The notes under the pieces were generated by a model, which worked only from the letters and a program-made list of their open reading frames with translations, was not told the DNA's origin and ran no database searches. Both the position numbers and the translations under genes were made by a program. Of a DNA stretch of 64,000 bases, positions 18,136 to 28,300 are shown piece by piece. This DNA comes from Bradyrhizobium sp. KBS0727 (GTDB lineage: Bacteria > Pseudomonadota > Alphaproteobacteria > Rhizobiales > Xanthobacteraceae). Within the stretch, counting starts at the first letter, position 1. The number at the start of each line of letters is the position of its first letter. Location: the NCBI RefSeq assembly GCF_005937885.2, contig NZ_CP042176.1, positions 1,545,501-1,609,500 of the forward strand, written 5' to 3'.

Positions 18136-18372
18136 AAATGAAATAATGGGAATTCTGCAGAACGAACCCAACCGAAATACTTTTTAGAACACAGAAGGTT
18201 ACCGGAACAATGTCTAGCTCCCAGATCGCAATGACAACGAGGTCGTTACCGTTCGCACGGCCGAATTGATGCGCTGCACAATCTTGACAAATTGAGCCGC
18301 AAACAGGACCATCCGCCCGGTCACCACCATGGCGATCCGCCACTTGGTCGTTTTGGGGCTGAAGGTTAGCAA

Positions 18373-19413
18373 ATGAGTGCGGATAAGCTTCAGTCAGTGA
18401 GCGATACTGCTGCGGAGATACTCAGTGAGCCTCCGTCGCCCCATACTTACTTTGATGAGGATCCAGGCGAGGCAGAGCAGGTTGCGAAGGCTTCTGGCAA
18501 TCTTGGGCCGGGCACCGAAACTTCAAAAGAAAATTTCGGAAGGCTAAACGCTCGCAAATTTGGAATTTCACCCAGCGCTATTCACGATGTGCGCATTGTC
18601 CGCGACGCCAAGAACGAGAGCGTTGGCATAGCTCGTCAAGCGCTTGCCGATCAGATCCCTGCTGCCCCTCAGGGCGATGCGGATCAACGGCTTTCCATGC
18701 TGTCGCACGAAACCGCAAGCGCCCGGTCGGATCCGCGTACCGCGAGCATGAGCCCGTTTCCCCCGGCGGACTCGGGCAACCGGATTTCACCTGGCAGATG
18801 GTCGTTACGGGGCTTCGTCGTCATCCTGCTGGCAGCCGGCGTCGGGGTAGCCGCCGTCACGTGGTTTGGGTCGTCCCGCGATGCTGCAAAGACAGCCCTT
18901 TCACAACCCGCACCTCAGGCCCGGATCGCGCCGACCGCCGCCGTGCCGCTCGAGTTGACGCCGTTGCTCCAGTCGATGGCGCGCGATCTCGCAAGCGTGG
19001 GAAAGGAAATCGAGCAGCTCAAGGCCGGTCGTGAACTCTTGGCTCGCGACAATGTGAATCTCAGCGAGCAGCTCAAGGCGAGCCAGGAGCAATTGACCCG
19101 CGTCGTTGCTCGGCTTTCCGAACAGCTTCAGGCCAGCCAGGATCAGGCCGCGCGCGACAATGCGAACGTGGCAGAGCAGATCAAGGCAATCCAGGATCAA
19201 TTGGCCCGCGTCGTTTCCCAGGCGTCCGAGCCGAAGAAGCTGCCCAAAATAGCTGCGACTTCGCCACGGCTGCCACCTCTTCCGCTAGGGCCTGCAGCTC
19301 CCGCGGCGCGCAAGCCGGTGCCCACCGCCCTGCCAGCGCCGTCCGCAGCCAAGCCGAAAGGCGAAAAGCCAAAACTGTCATCGGCGCCGCGTCCGCCGGC
19401 GCCCGCGCGCTAG
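18373..19413 (+). CDS. Single-TM coiled-coil protein with Pro/Ala-rich tail
   Basis: 346 aa, ATG at 18373. A hydrophilic N-terminal 140 residues is followed by one membrane segment (FVVILLAAGVGVAAVTWFG), then tandem heptad-like repeats built on LSEQLKASQEQLTRVVARLS and related copies (about residues 200-290), then a basic Pro/Ala/Lys-rich tail that could bind peptidoglycan or DNA. The repeats suggest a periplasmic coiled coil anchored in the inner membrane. No family function known to me. It converges on the gene at 19415 with only one base between the two stops. Confidence 0.8.
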   Translation: MSADKLQSVSDTAAEILSEPPSPHTYFDEDPGEAEQVAKASGNLGPGTETSKENFGRLNARKFGISPSAIHDVRIVRDAKNESVGIARQALADQIPAAPQGDADQRLSMLSHETASARSDPRTASMSPFPPADSGNRISPGRWSLRGFVVILLAAGVGVAAVTWFGSSRDAAKTALSQPAPQARIAPTAAVPLELTPLLQSMARDLASVGKEIEQLKAGRELLARDNVNLSEQLKASQEQLTRVVARLSEQLQASQDQAARDNANVAEQIKAIQDQLARVVSQASEPKKLPKIAATSPRLPPLPLGPAAPAARKPVPTALPAPSAAKPKGEKPKLSSAPRPPAPAR

Positions 19414-19414
19414 A

Positions 19415-20686
19415 CTAGTTGGGCGGCAAGACGATGTCGGCTTGCCGGCTATCGCGTCTCACGATGATGATTGAACCGTTGCGGGTGGTGAACCTAGCCC
19501 CGAGCAGTTTTGGGATCTTCTCCATCAGCGGCGAGGGCAACGGGATCGTTGCAATGCCGACCGTATCGCCGACATTGATCGCAGGCGCGGGCGTGCCTGC
19601 GGACGGAGCTGGCTTGATGTAGTCCCGGACCAGATGAACTTCTTCTGCTGTCAGGCTGAGCGCGGCTTGCTCGGTTCGAAGGTTGGCTCCAGCCCTACTG
19701 TTTTCAGCCGCCGATTTGTTTTGGGATTCCTTTTGCTGGTCAGCATTCTGCTTTGCTTTTTCCAGAAGGTCCGCCCTGGTTGCGCGTTCCCTGAGAGGCG
19801 AGAGCTCGCGCTGAAGCGTAGCGACTTCTGACTTCAGGGATCGGATCTGGGTGAGGGCAAACACCGCTCCGGCGCAGATCACGAGCACGAGCAGGGTGAG
19901 CATCGCAATCGCTCCGGCGCCAACGTTGCTGGTCGGTTTTCCGGCCCTTAAGTCCGGCGTATCCCGCTCCAGATGACGTCGCCAGACCGCGCGCGCCTGC
20001 TGAAGTCGGGCGGCAATCAACAGGAGGAGACGGGCTTGCCGCGGGCGTGAAGCTTCGGGTGCCTTGATGCCTGGATTGAAGCGATCTCGTGACAGAAAAG
20101 CCGGCGCGTCCTGGGATTTCGCGGTCGCGGATACAGGGGTGTGCGCTGTTTCCGGCGCCCAAGGAGGTGCGCTGCCGTGGTCCAGGTAGGCATTGCCAGT
20201 TTCCCGAGGAATGCCTGGCAGGGCAAATTCAGGGGGGAGGTCCGGGTCTGTCTCTTCTGCTGGGTTCGACGGGGCAGGCGTCGGGGCGGCATCCTCGGCT
20301 TCGGTCCCCTCGGGATCAGGTTCGATTACTTCGCTTCGCAGCTCAAGGTCGAATATCTTCTGACGTTCCTCCGAGCCGATCAGATCGTCGATCAACTTGA
20401 GTGAATGCGAGGTGGCGGAAGTGGGGGACAGATCGAACGAGGCCTCGCTTGCGCTTTCCAGCGCCTCCAGCGCCGATCGGCCCCTATCGGTGAGCCGCAA
20501 ACCGCCGTCCTCCGGGATCACCAGGCCGGACTGAAAAATATCGATGTCGTCGAGTGCGGACGCGAGACCATCGGGCTGATCGGCGTTGGCCGTAAGCGCC
20601 TCGACCTCGCCCTTGAGCTCGTCAAGCGTCGCACGGCCGTCGGGCCGCGTGGCGAGGACACTCAGGATCGCCAGTTTGAATTGCAC
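19415..20686 (-). CDS. Single-TM protein with winged-helix-like head and DUF1236-like tail
   Basis: 423 aa from a GTG at 20686. Residues 1-75 look like a winged helix (FKLAILSVLATRPDGRATLD to GLRLTDRGRSALEALE), of the kind seen at the N-terminus of Mrr-type proteins. An acidic Pro-rich linker follows, then a membrane segment near residue 270 (AIAMLTLLVLVICAGAVFAL), a coiled coil (LKSEVATLQRELSPLRERA) and a C-terminal domain (EEVHLVRDYIKP to NGSIIIVRRDSRQADIVLP) that resembles the periplasmic DUF1236 fold. This would place a DNA-binding-like head in the cytoplasm and a sensor-like tail in the periplasm. Function unknown. Confidence 0.78.
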   Translation of the reverse strand: MQFKLAILSVLATRPDGRATLDELKGEVEALTANADQPDGLASALDDIDIFQSGLVIPEDGGLRLTDRGRSALEALESASEASFDLSPTSATSHSLKLIDDLIGSEERQKIFDLELRSEVIEPDPEGTEAEDAAPTPAPSNPAEETDPDLPPEFALPGIPRETGNAYLDHGSAPPWAPETAHTPVSATAKSQDAPAFLSRDRFNPGIKAPEASRPRQARLLLLIAARLQQARAVWRRHLERDTPDLRAGKPTSNVGAGAIAMLTLLVLVICAGAVFALTQIRSLKSEVATLQRELSPLRERATRADLLEKAKQNADQQKESQNKSAAENSRAGANLRTEQAALSLTAEEVHLVRDYIKPAPSAGTPAPAINVGDTVGIATIPLPSPLMEKIPKLLGARFTTRNGSIIIVRRDSRQADIVLPPN

Positions 20687-20882
20687 AGCGTCCTCGGCGA
20701 AAAAATGAGACGGTCTGATTCGGGTGACAGGCGACCTCTTGATAGCCTGCCCCGGCCGCTTTGATACTCCTCGCAGCCCAAAAGTCGGTCAATTGAAACC
20801 AGCGTGGGCCGCCAAGACCCTTGATAAGTGATCCGCCCTTTGGCACTCTTGAGCAGAACCACCTCGGCCAATTGAGGTTACC

Positions 20883-21140
20883 ATGCAAAAATCATTACTT
20901 GCGATCTTCGCCGTTTTTTCCTTTTTGATTGCGACCAGTGGCGGGGCAATGAGCGGGCCGTACCCGTACGGTGACGAGCCCTACACGCTTGATTGGAGAC
21001 CTCATCCCCAAATTGAAGCTGGCTGCTGGAAGTGGAATTGGCAGCAGTATCTCTATAACGATGTCTGCCCGGTCTATGTGCACCCGAAGGCTTACATGTA
21101 TCCGCGTTCCTCACGCGTCGTGCTTCGCACCAAAGGCTGA
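20883..21140 (+). CDS. Small secreted protein
   Basis: 85 aa with a clear signal peptide (SLLAIFAVFSFLIATSGGAM) and a mature part containing CWKWNWQQYLYNDVCPVYVH, rich in aromatic residues with two cysteines that could pair. I take it as a rhizobial small periplasmic/secreted protein of unknown role. It stands alone, divergent from the gene at 19415. Confidence 0.75.
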   Translation: MQKSLLAIFAVFSFLIATSGGAMSGPYPYGDEPYTLDWRPHPQIEAGCWKWNWQQYLYNDVCPVYVHPKAYMYPRSSRVVLRTKG

Positions 21141-21215
21141 TAGCCCCTGCGGGAGCAGCCTGTGCGCTGCTTCCGTTGCCGGTGCGGCAGAACCGCCGAT
21201 GAGCTCGTCGGTGGT

Positions 21216-21599
21216 TTAGGAATGCTGGATCGTACAGGCGGTCTGGCTGTGCTTTCCGAAATTCAGCAAGGCATTCTCGCGGAAGCCATCGAGCCAGATC
21301 CCGCGTCCGGCGTAGCGATAGCCGACACCCATCGGGATCAATCTGACATGCGTTGCTCCGCGATGTCCGGTGTGCAGTGAGGCGGTAACGACCTCTCCCA
21401 CAACGCTGACGGCAATCGGGCAGAGCGGATAGGTACGACCGTTTTCACAGGTGAATACGATCTCCGAACAACTCCCGACAGCGCTCGGACCGGATGTCAT
21501 GATGCCGAGGTCGGCAGCCGCCGCTGAATGCGGACTGGCACCCACGGCAAACCCAGCAAACAGTACAGTCGAAATAAACGAGTAAAATGCGGCGCGCAT
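21216..21599 (-). CDS. Small secreted protein
   Basis: 127 aa from the ATG at 21599, with GGGGGC just upstream on the - strand; a TTG at 21611 is less likely. A signal peptide (AAFYSFISTVLFAGFAVGAS) is followed by a compact part with four cysteines (GSCSEIVFTCENGRTYPLCP, and QTACTIQHS at the end). No family recognised. Convergent with the small secreted protein at 20883. Confidence 0.68.
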   Translation of the reverse strand: MRAAFYSFISTVLFAGFAVGASPHSAAAADLGIMTSGPSAVGSCSEIVFTCENGRTYPLCPIAVSVVGEVVTASLHTGHRGATHVRLIPMGVGYRYAGRGIWLDGFRENALLNFGKHSQTACTIQHS

Positions 21600-22305
21600 G
21601 GCTGCCCCCAAGGTGATAATCTATCGTCAACAGAGCAAGAATCTTCAAAAAGGTCAATCGGGGTAGTAGGTCAGTTTAGTTGTGGCGCCCGGACGGGCTG
21701 AAAACTGAGATCGCGGTCAGGATTTTTCTCCCTTCGCAATGTCCATGATCGACTGGGCGAGCTTGTTGAAGTCTCGGGGGCGTTTGGTATGCATTCAAAC
21801 TAAGCTTTCCTTGGCGCCGGCAGCAAATCAGGCTTTCGGCCACAGCTCCACATAGCTGTAAACTTTCCAAGTCACTTTCCTCGCCTTGATCAGGTCCCCC
21901 TATTGGGGCGGGGAATTTTAGCTTTCCCGACTATGCGCTGGGACTCCGGGCCCGATTGCTCGCCTAAAAACGGGCACGGCAACGCCATGGTGCTCGGTTG
22001 AATTCGTCCGTGAGGTCAACCCCACGGCAGAGGTCGACTGAGGGTTGGCGACATCGATCCGGCCGTGACAAGTGCGTTACAATGGGCATTTTGCCGCCCC
22101 TTTCGCTGCCTGAGCGATTAACGGGGGCAAATCAGACTGCAAAATCAATCGATTACAGTATTGTGCGTCACGCTAACCACACTTGCGTCCGTCTTGCTTA
22201 TGCCCGTCAATTCTGGGGGGTTATCGTTGGTGGATGAACTCAATTGAATTATAAGGAACTCATTAAGAGAGATTGCTAAATCCTTAATTCATTTGAGGCA
22301 GCTTG
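21600..22305. other. Upstream region of the first giant gene, no gene seen
   Basis: About 700 bp. The last 60 bp before the giant gene are AT-rich (AATTATAAGGAACTCATTAA), which fits a promoter/leader, but I cannot fix the hexamers. An 80-codon + strand frame (21998-22237) lacks support. Confidence 0.45.
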
Positions 22306-25300
22306 ATGTTTTCCGTCCTGAGCGACAGCGGCCCCGCTGGGGGACTATCTCCCTTGAAGTTGGGCGACGCTTTAGGCTTTGGCGAGGCGGCAAATGCCGG
22401 TCGTATCGTTGTTCCGGATGCGAATCTCCTGTTCTCCGGCGACTTCAAGCGCTCGGGTCTCGATCTCGAGCTTTCCCACGACGACCGCCATTTCCTGGTC
22501 CGGGACTACTTCCGCGGTGAACATCGCGCAGCCCTGTCGTCATCTGACGGGGCCTGGCTTACCGGCGATGTCGTCAGCGCGCTGACGGGCCACACTCAGT
22601 TTGCGCAGGCCGACGGCCTTGCCGGCGCCGGCAAAATTATTGGTCACGTCACCAAGCTCGCCGGCAGTGCCACCGTCATTCGCAACGGCGTATCAATTAT
22701 CCTGAACCTCGGCGACAACGTCGAGAAGGGCGATGTCGTCCAGTCAGGCTCCGACTCCAAGCTCGGTATTACCTTTATCGACGGCACCGTGTTCGGCCTC
22801 GCGTCCAATTCGCGCATGGTCCTCAACGAAATGATCTACGACCCGAACGGGTCGAACAACTCCTCGCTGCTGAGTCTCGTTGCGGGAACCATCACTTTTG
22901 TCGCCGGTCAGACCGCCAAGCACGGCGACATGAAGGTCGATACCCCGGTTGCGACCATGGGTATCCGTGGCACCGCGGTCCTGGTCCAGAAGATCGAATT
23001 TCTTGTTTCTCAAAACGCTCAGAGTGGAGGCCCGGCTCAGGTTACTGGAGGGTTTCAGGTTCTGGTCGAGCCCGACGGAACAACCGGTTCCTATGTTCTC
23101 ATGGACCGGATAACGCTCAATCCGATCGCGACGGTCAATGATGCCGGTCGGATCGTCACCTACAATCAGGGCGTGTTCGGTACTTCGGCCGCTGCGCCGC
23201 TGTCGGCGGAAATTCAGCAACTCATCACCGACGTGTTTGCGCTGAAGTTTACCGACACAAACCCGAAAACATTGAACCAGTTTACCGATTCGATCGTTCC
23301 GGACGGTATTCCGCACGCGGTGTTTGCAAGCGACGATGGCAATCCATCGAAATATTCGGTTGGTTTCGGGCAGGGCGCGGTAACGGCCACGGCTACCTTC
23401 GAGGTGATTACAAGTCAGGTGCACTACGACGCGCCGCCGATCGTCAATGCGACGTCGGGTGAATTCACGGTGCGCTCCGGCGCGGTTCACCGCGGCGGGA
23501 TCGATGCCGTTTCGGGCGTCATCACCTTTGACGACGTCAATCGCGGCGATGTTCCGACGGTCAAAACCAAATTTGCCTCGTTCAAGGTTCTGGATGCGCA
23601 GGGCAACGATATCACTTCGAGCCTGACCGCCAAGGAACTGGCCGCAATCGCGGCGGTGGAAGTTGGCCTTACCGTGGTGGCCAGTCCGGGTAATGGCAGT
23701 GCCGGTTCAGCCACGTGGACCTATAGCGTCGCCGACAGGGCGTTCGATTTCCTGGGGGCCGGCAGGAAGCTGGTGCTGACCTATCAAGCCCAGGTCGACA
23801 CCAATTACGTGGGCTATAATACGACGGTTCTCCAGCCGTTTACGATTACGATCTCCTCTCCCCACGCGGTTGAGTGGATCCACCCGAGCGACGGCTTGTG
23901 GAGCGTCGGTTCAAACTGGAAGACCGGCCTGGTGCCAACCGCGCTCGATGATGCCATTATTCCTGCGCAGGACATTGTTGGCGGAACCGGTCACTACGCG
24001 GTGACCATCGCCGAAGCCGCGTTTGCGAACTCGGTGACACTGGATGCCGCCGACACCACTGGCGCGCAACTCATCAACAACAGCACCTTGACGGTAAGTA
24101 ATGCGCTGACGCTGTTCAACGAAAGCGCATTCTACAATTTCGGCACCACGAACGCCGGCCTGATCGAGCTGGTGAACCAAAGCTCGCTCCACAATTCCGG
24201 TCTCATCAAGCTGACGGAGGGTGGTGATTTTATCGATCAAAGCTCCGTTTCGAATGACGAGGCGGGAATACTCGAATTAGCCGGCGGCACGCTCAATGTT
24301 GCCGTCAACGTTGCCAACGCCGGCCTGGTACTGATCGATCCGGCCGCGAACCTGACGCTGCACGGCGCCTCGATCAATGGCAGCATCGAAAACAAAGGGA
24401 CCATTGATCTCACCGGTTTGGCCGCGTTGATCAATGGCACGTTGGATAATTTTGGTCATGTCAATGTCAGCGGCGCCGGCAATGCCCTGCACGACGAGAT
24501 GGTCAGCAACTTCGGCGCCATCGTCGTTACCGGGGAATTGACCCTCGATCTCGGCACGACGATCACAGGTGGCGTCGTTTCAAACGCCGGCACCGTCAGG
24601 GTTGAAAGCGAGCAGGGTGCGACGCTCGATAATGTCGACGTTGAGAATCTTGCAGGTGCCATTCAGGTCGGTAGCACGCCGGCCGCGACCGTGCTGGTCG
24701 TCGAGGACGGCACCGTCATCAATGGCGGAACGCTGTCGACAGGATCGGCCGGCACATTTGAGGTTGCGGGAGCTTCAATCGCGACGCTCGGCGGCGTTAG
24801 CGTCTTCAATTCCGGATATGTGCAGGTGGACGAGGGATCCACACTCAATCTCCTGGGTTCAACCATTTCTGGCGGCTTCATCACCGACAACGGCATCATT
24901 GATGTCAGTGGCGACAGCGCGATCAACAATGCAGCCCTTAATGGCGGCCAGGTTACGGTTGACGCGACGCGGACGCTGACACTGGACGGCACCACGGTCA
25001 CGGGCACCACGATTATCGACGACGGCACCATCAAGGTCGGCAGCGGCAAGACGCTGAACCTGAGCGGGGTGTTTCTGAGCGGCGGGTTGATCATCAACCT
25101 TGGCCTGATTGATATCAAAGGCGACAGTTCGATCAGTGACGATACGATAAATAACAGCCAGCTCACGATCGATGATGGCACGACGCTGACCTTGAACGGC
25201 ACCATCATCCTCGGGGGCATCGTCACCGACGACGGCATCATTCATGTCACCGGCGACAGCGCCATCAACAATGCGGCGATATATGGTGGCCAGATCATCG

Positions 25301-28300
25301 TCGATGATGGTTACACGCTGACGCTAAACGGAACCACGGTGACAAATACCGTGATTCACGACGACGGGTTCATTCAGATCGATGTCGACAAGACGCGTTT
25401 GCTGGATGGGGTCGCGATCAACGGCGGTACGATCAACAATTTTGGACTCCTTGAGATCATCGGCGATAGCTCGATCAGCAATGACTTGCTGAATAACCAC
25501 CAGCTGACGATCGACACCGGCAAGACGCTGACCTTGAGCGGAGCCACGATAACCGGTGGCATCATCAGCGATAACGGCGCCATTCATGTCATCGGCAACA
25601 GCGCCATCAACGGCAATGCCGAGCTGAACGGCGGCCTCGTCACGGTTGACGCATCGACGCAACTGACGCTCGACAATGTGACGGTCAGGGGGACCGCCAT
25701 CGTCGACAATGGCACGGTGACGGTGGATGCGGGCTCGGCACTGGATTTAAGCGGGGTGACGCTCAGCGGCGGGGCGATCGACAATCTCGGTTTGATCGAC
25801 ATCGTCGGTGACAGCTCGATCACCAACGACACGCTGACCAACGCCAACACGCTGAGTGTGATCAACAACAGCATCCTGGAGCTGACCAACACGGCGGTGG
25901 CCAACCTCGGCGGCGTGGTGACGGTGGCGGCCGGCTCGACGCTGGACCTCGACAGCGGCGCCAGCATCACCGATGGCGCGCTGGGCAACTCCGGCGAGGT
26001 CAACGCCGAAGGCACCACGGCGCTGCATCACCTCGGCATCACCAATTCGGGCACGCTGGAATCGACCGGCGGGGTCCTGACGATCGACGCCGGCAGCAGC
26101 ATCAGCAATACCGGCACGCTGCAGGCCAATGGCGGCGAACTCGACCTCACCAACGACACGGTGACCAACAGCAATGCGCTGAAGGCGATCAACAACAGCA
26201 TCCTGGAGCTGACCAACACGGCGGTGGCCAACCTCGGCGGCGTGGTGACGGTGGCGGCCGGCTCGACGCTGGACCTCGACAGCGGCGCCAGCATCACCGA
26301 TGGCGCGCTGGGCAACTCCGGCGAGGTCAACGCCGAAGGCACCACGGCGCTGCATCACCTCGGCATCACCAATTCGGGCACGCTGGAATCGACCGGCGGG
26401 GTCCTGACGATCGACGCCGGCAGCAGCATCAGCAATACCGGCACGCTGCAGGCCAATGGCGGCGAACTCGACCTCACCAACGACACGGTGACCAACAGCA
26501 ATGCGCTGAAGGCGATCAACAACAGCATCCTGGAGCTGACCAACACGGCGGTGGCCAACCTCGGCGGCGTGGTGACGGTGGCGGCCGGCTCGACGCTGGA
26601 CCTCGACAGCGGCGCCAGCATCACCGATGGCGCGCTGGGCAACTCCGGCGAGGTCAACGCCGAAGGCACCACGGCGCTGCATCACCTCGGCATCACCAAT
26701 TCGGGCACGCTGGAATCGACCGGCGGGGTCCTGACGATCGACGCCGGCAGCAGCATCAGCAATACCGGCACGCTGCAGGCCAATGGCGGCGAACTCGACC
26801 TCACCAACGACACGGTGACCAACAGCAATGCGCTGAAGGCGATCAACAACAGCATCCTGGAGCTGACCAACACGGCGGTGGCCAACCTCGGCGGCGTGGT
26901 GACGGTGGCGGCCGGCTCGACGCTGGACCTCGACAGCGGCGCCAGCATCACCGATGGCGCGCTGGGCAACTCCGGCGAGGTCAACGCCGAAGGCACCACG
27001 GCGCTGCATCACCTCGGCATCACCAATTCGGGCACGCTGGAATCGACCGGCGGGGTCCTGACGATCGACGCCGGCAGCAGCATCAGCAATACCGGCACGC
27101 TGCAGGCCAATGGCGGCGAACTCGACCTCACCAACGACACGGTGACCAACAGCAATGCGCTGAAGGCGATCAACAACAGCATCCTGGAGCTGACCAACAC
27201 GGCGGTGGCCAACCTCGGCGGCGTGGTGACGGTGGCGGCCGGCTCGACGCTGGACCTCGACAGCGGCGCCAGCATCACCGATGGCGCGCTGGGCAACTCC
27301 GGCGAGGTCAACGCCGAAGGCACCACGGCGCTGCATCACCTCGGCATCACCAATTCGGGCACGCTGGAATCGACCGGCGGGGTCCTGACGATCGACGCCG
27401 GCAGCAGCATCAGCAATACCGGCACGCTGCAGGCCAATGGCGGCGAACTCGACCTCACCAACGACACGGTGACCAACAGCAATGCGCTGAAGGCGATCAA
27501 CAACAGCATCCTGGAGCTGACCAACACGGCGGTGGCCAACCTCGGCGGCGTGGTGACGGTGGCGGCCGGCTCGACGCTGGACCTCGACAGCGGCGCCAGC
27601 ATCACCGATGGCACGCTGGGCAACTCCGGCGAGGTCAACGCCGAAGGCACCACGGCGCTGCATCACCTCGGCATCACCAATTCGGGCACGCTGGAATCGA
27701 CCGGCGGGGTCCTGACGATCGACGCCGGCAGCAGCATCAGCAATACCGGCACGCTGCAGGCCAATGGCGGCGAACTCGACCTCACCAACGACACGGTGAC
27801 CAACAGCAATGCGCTGAAGGCGATCAACAACAGCATCCTGGAGTTGACCGGGACAACGGTAATCAACACTGGCGGCACGGTGACGGTCGGTACCGGCTCG
27901 ACGCTGGACCTCGACACCTCGACCATCACCAGCGGTCTCGTTACCATCAGTACCAACGGCTCGATCGATCTGAACGGCCTGGCAGTGCTTGCGAACGGAT
28001 CGCTCAGCAATTCGGGCCACCTCAGTGTTAATGGCACCGGAAATGAGCTGTATCATGAAACCGTCACAGCCAATCACCTGCTGGAGATCATGGCCGGCGG
28101 CGCGCTGCTGATTGATCAGGGCTCTACGATTGCCAATAGCGGTGGCACGGTGCAGGTCGACGTTGGCGGAACGCTGACGCTGAACTCAGCGAGCTTGTCA
28201 CCAGCAATCATCGACGGGGGCACGGTCGCTGATTACGGCACGATCTATGTCATCAATACGGTTGATATTTCCGGAAACATCATCGGGACCGGTGCGATCA

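Noticed and set aside
25747..28077. Antisense open frame of 776 codons opposite the first giant gene
   Set aside because: Same reason: a 327-bp unit without stops in that frame is copied six times. No ribosome site or domain.
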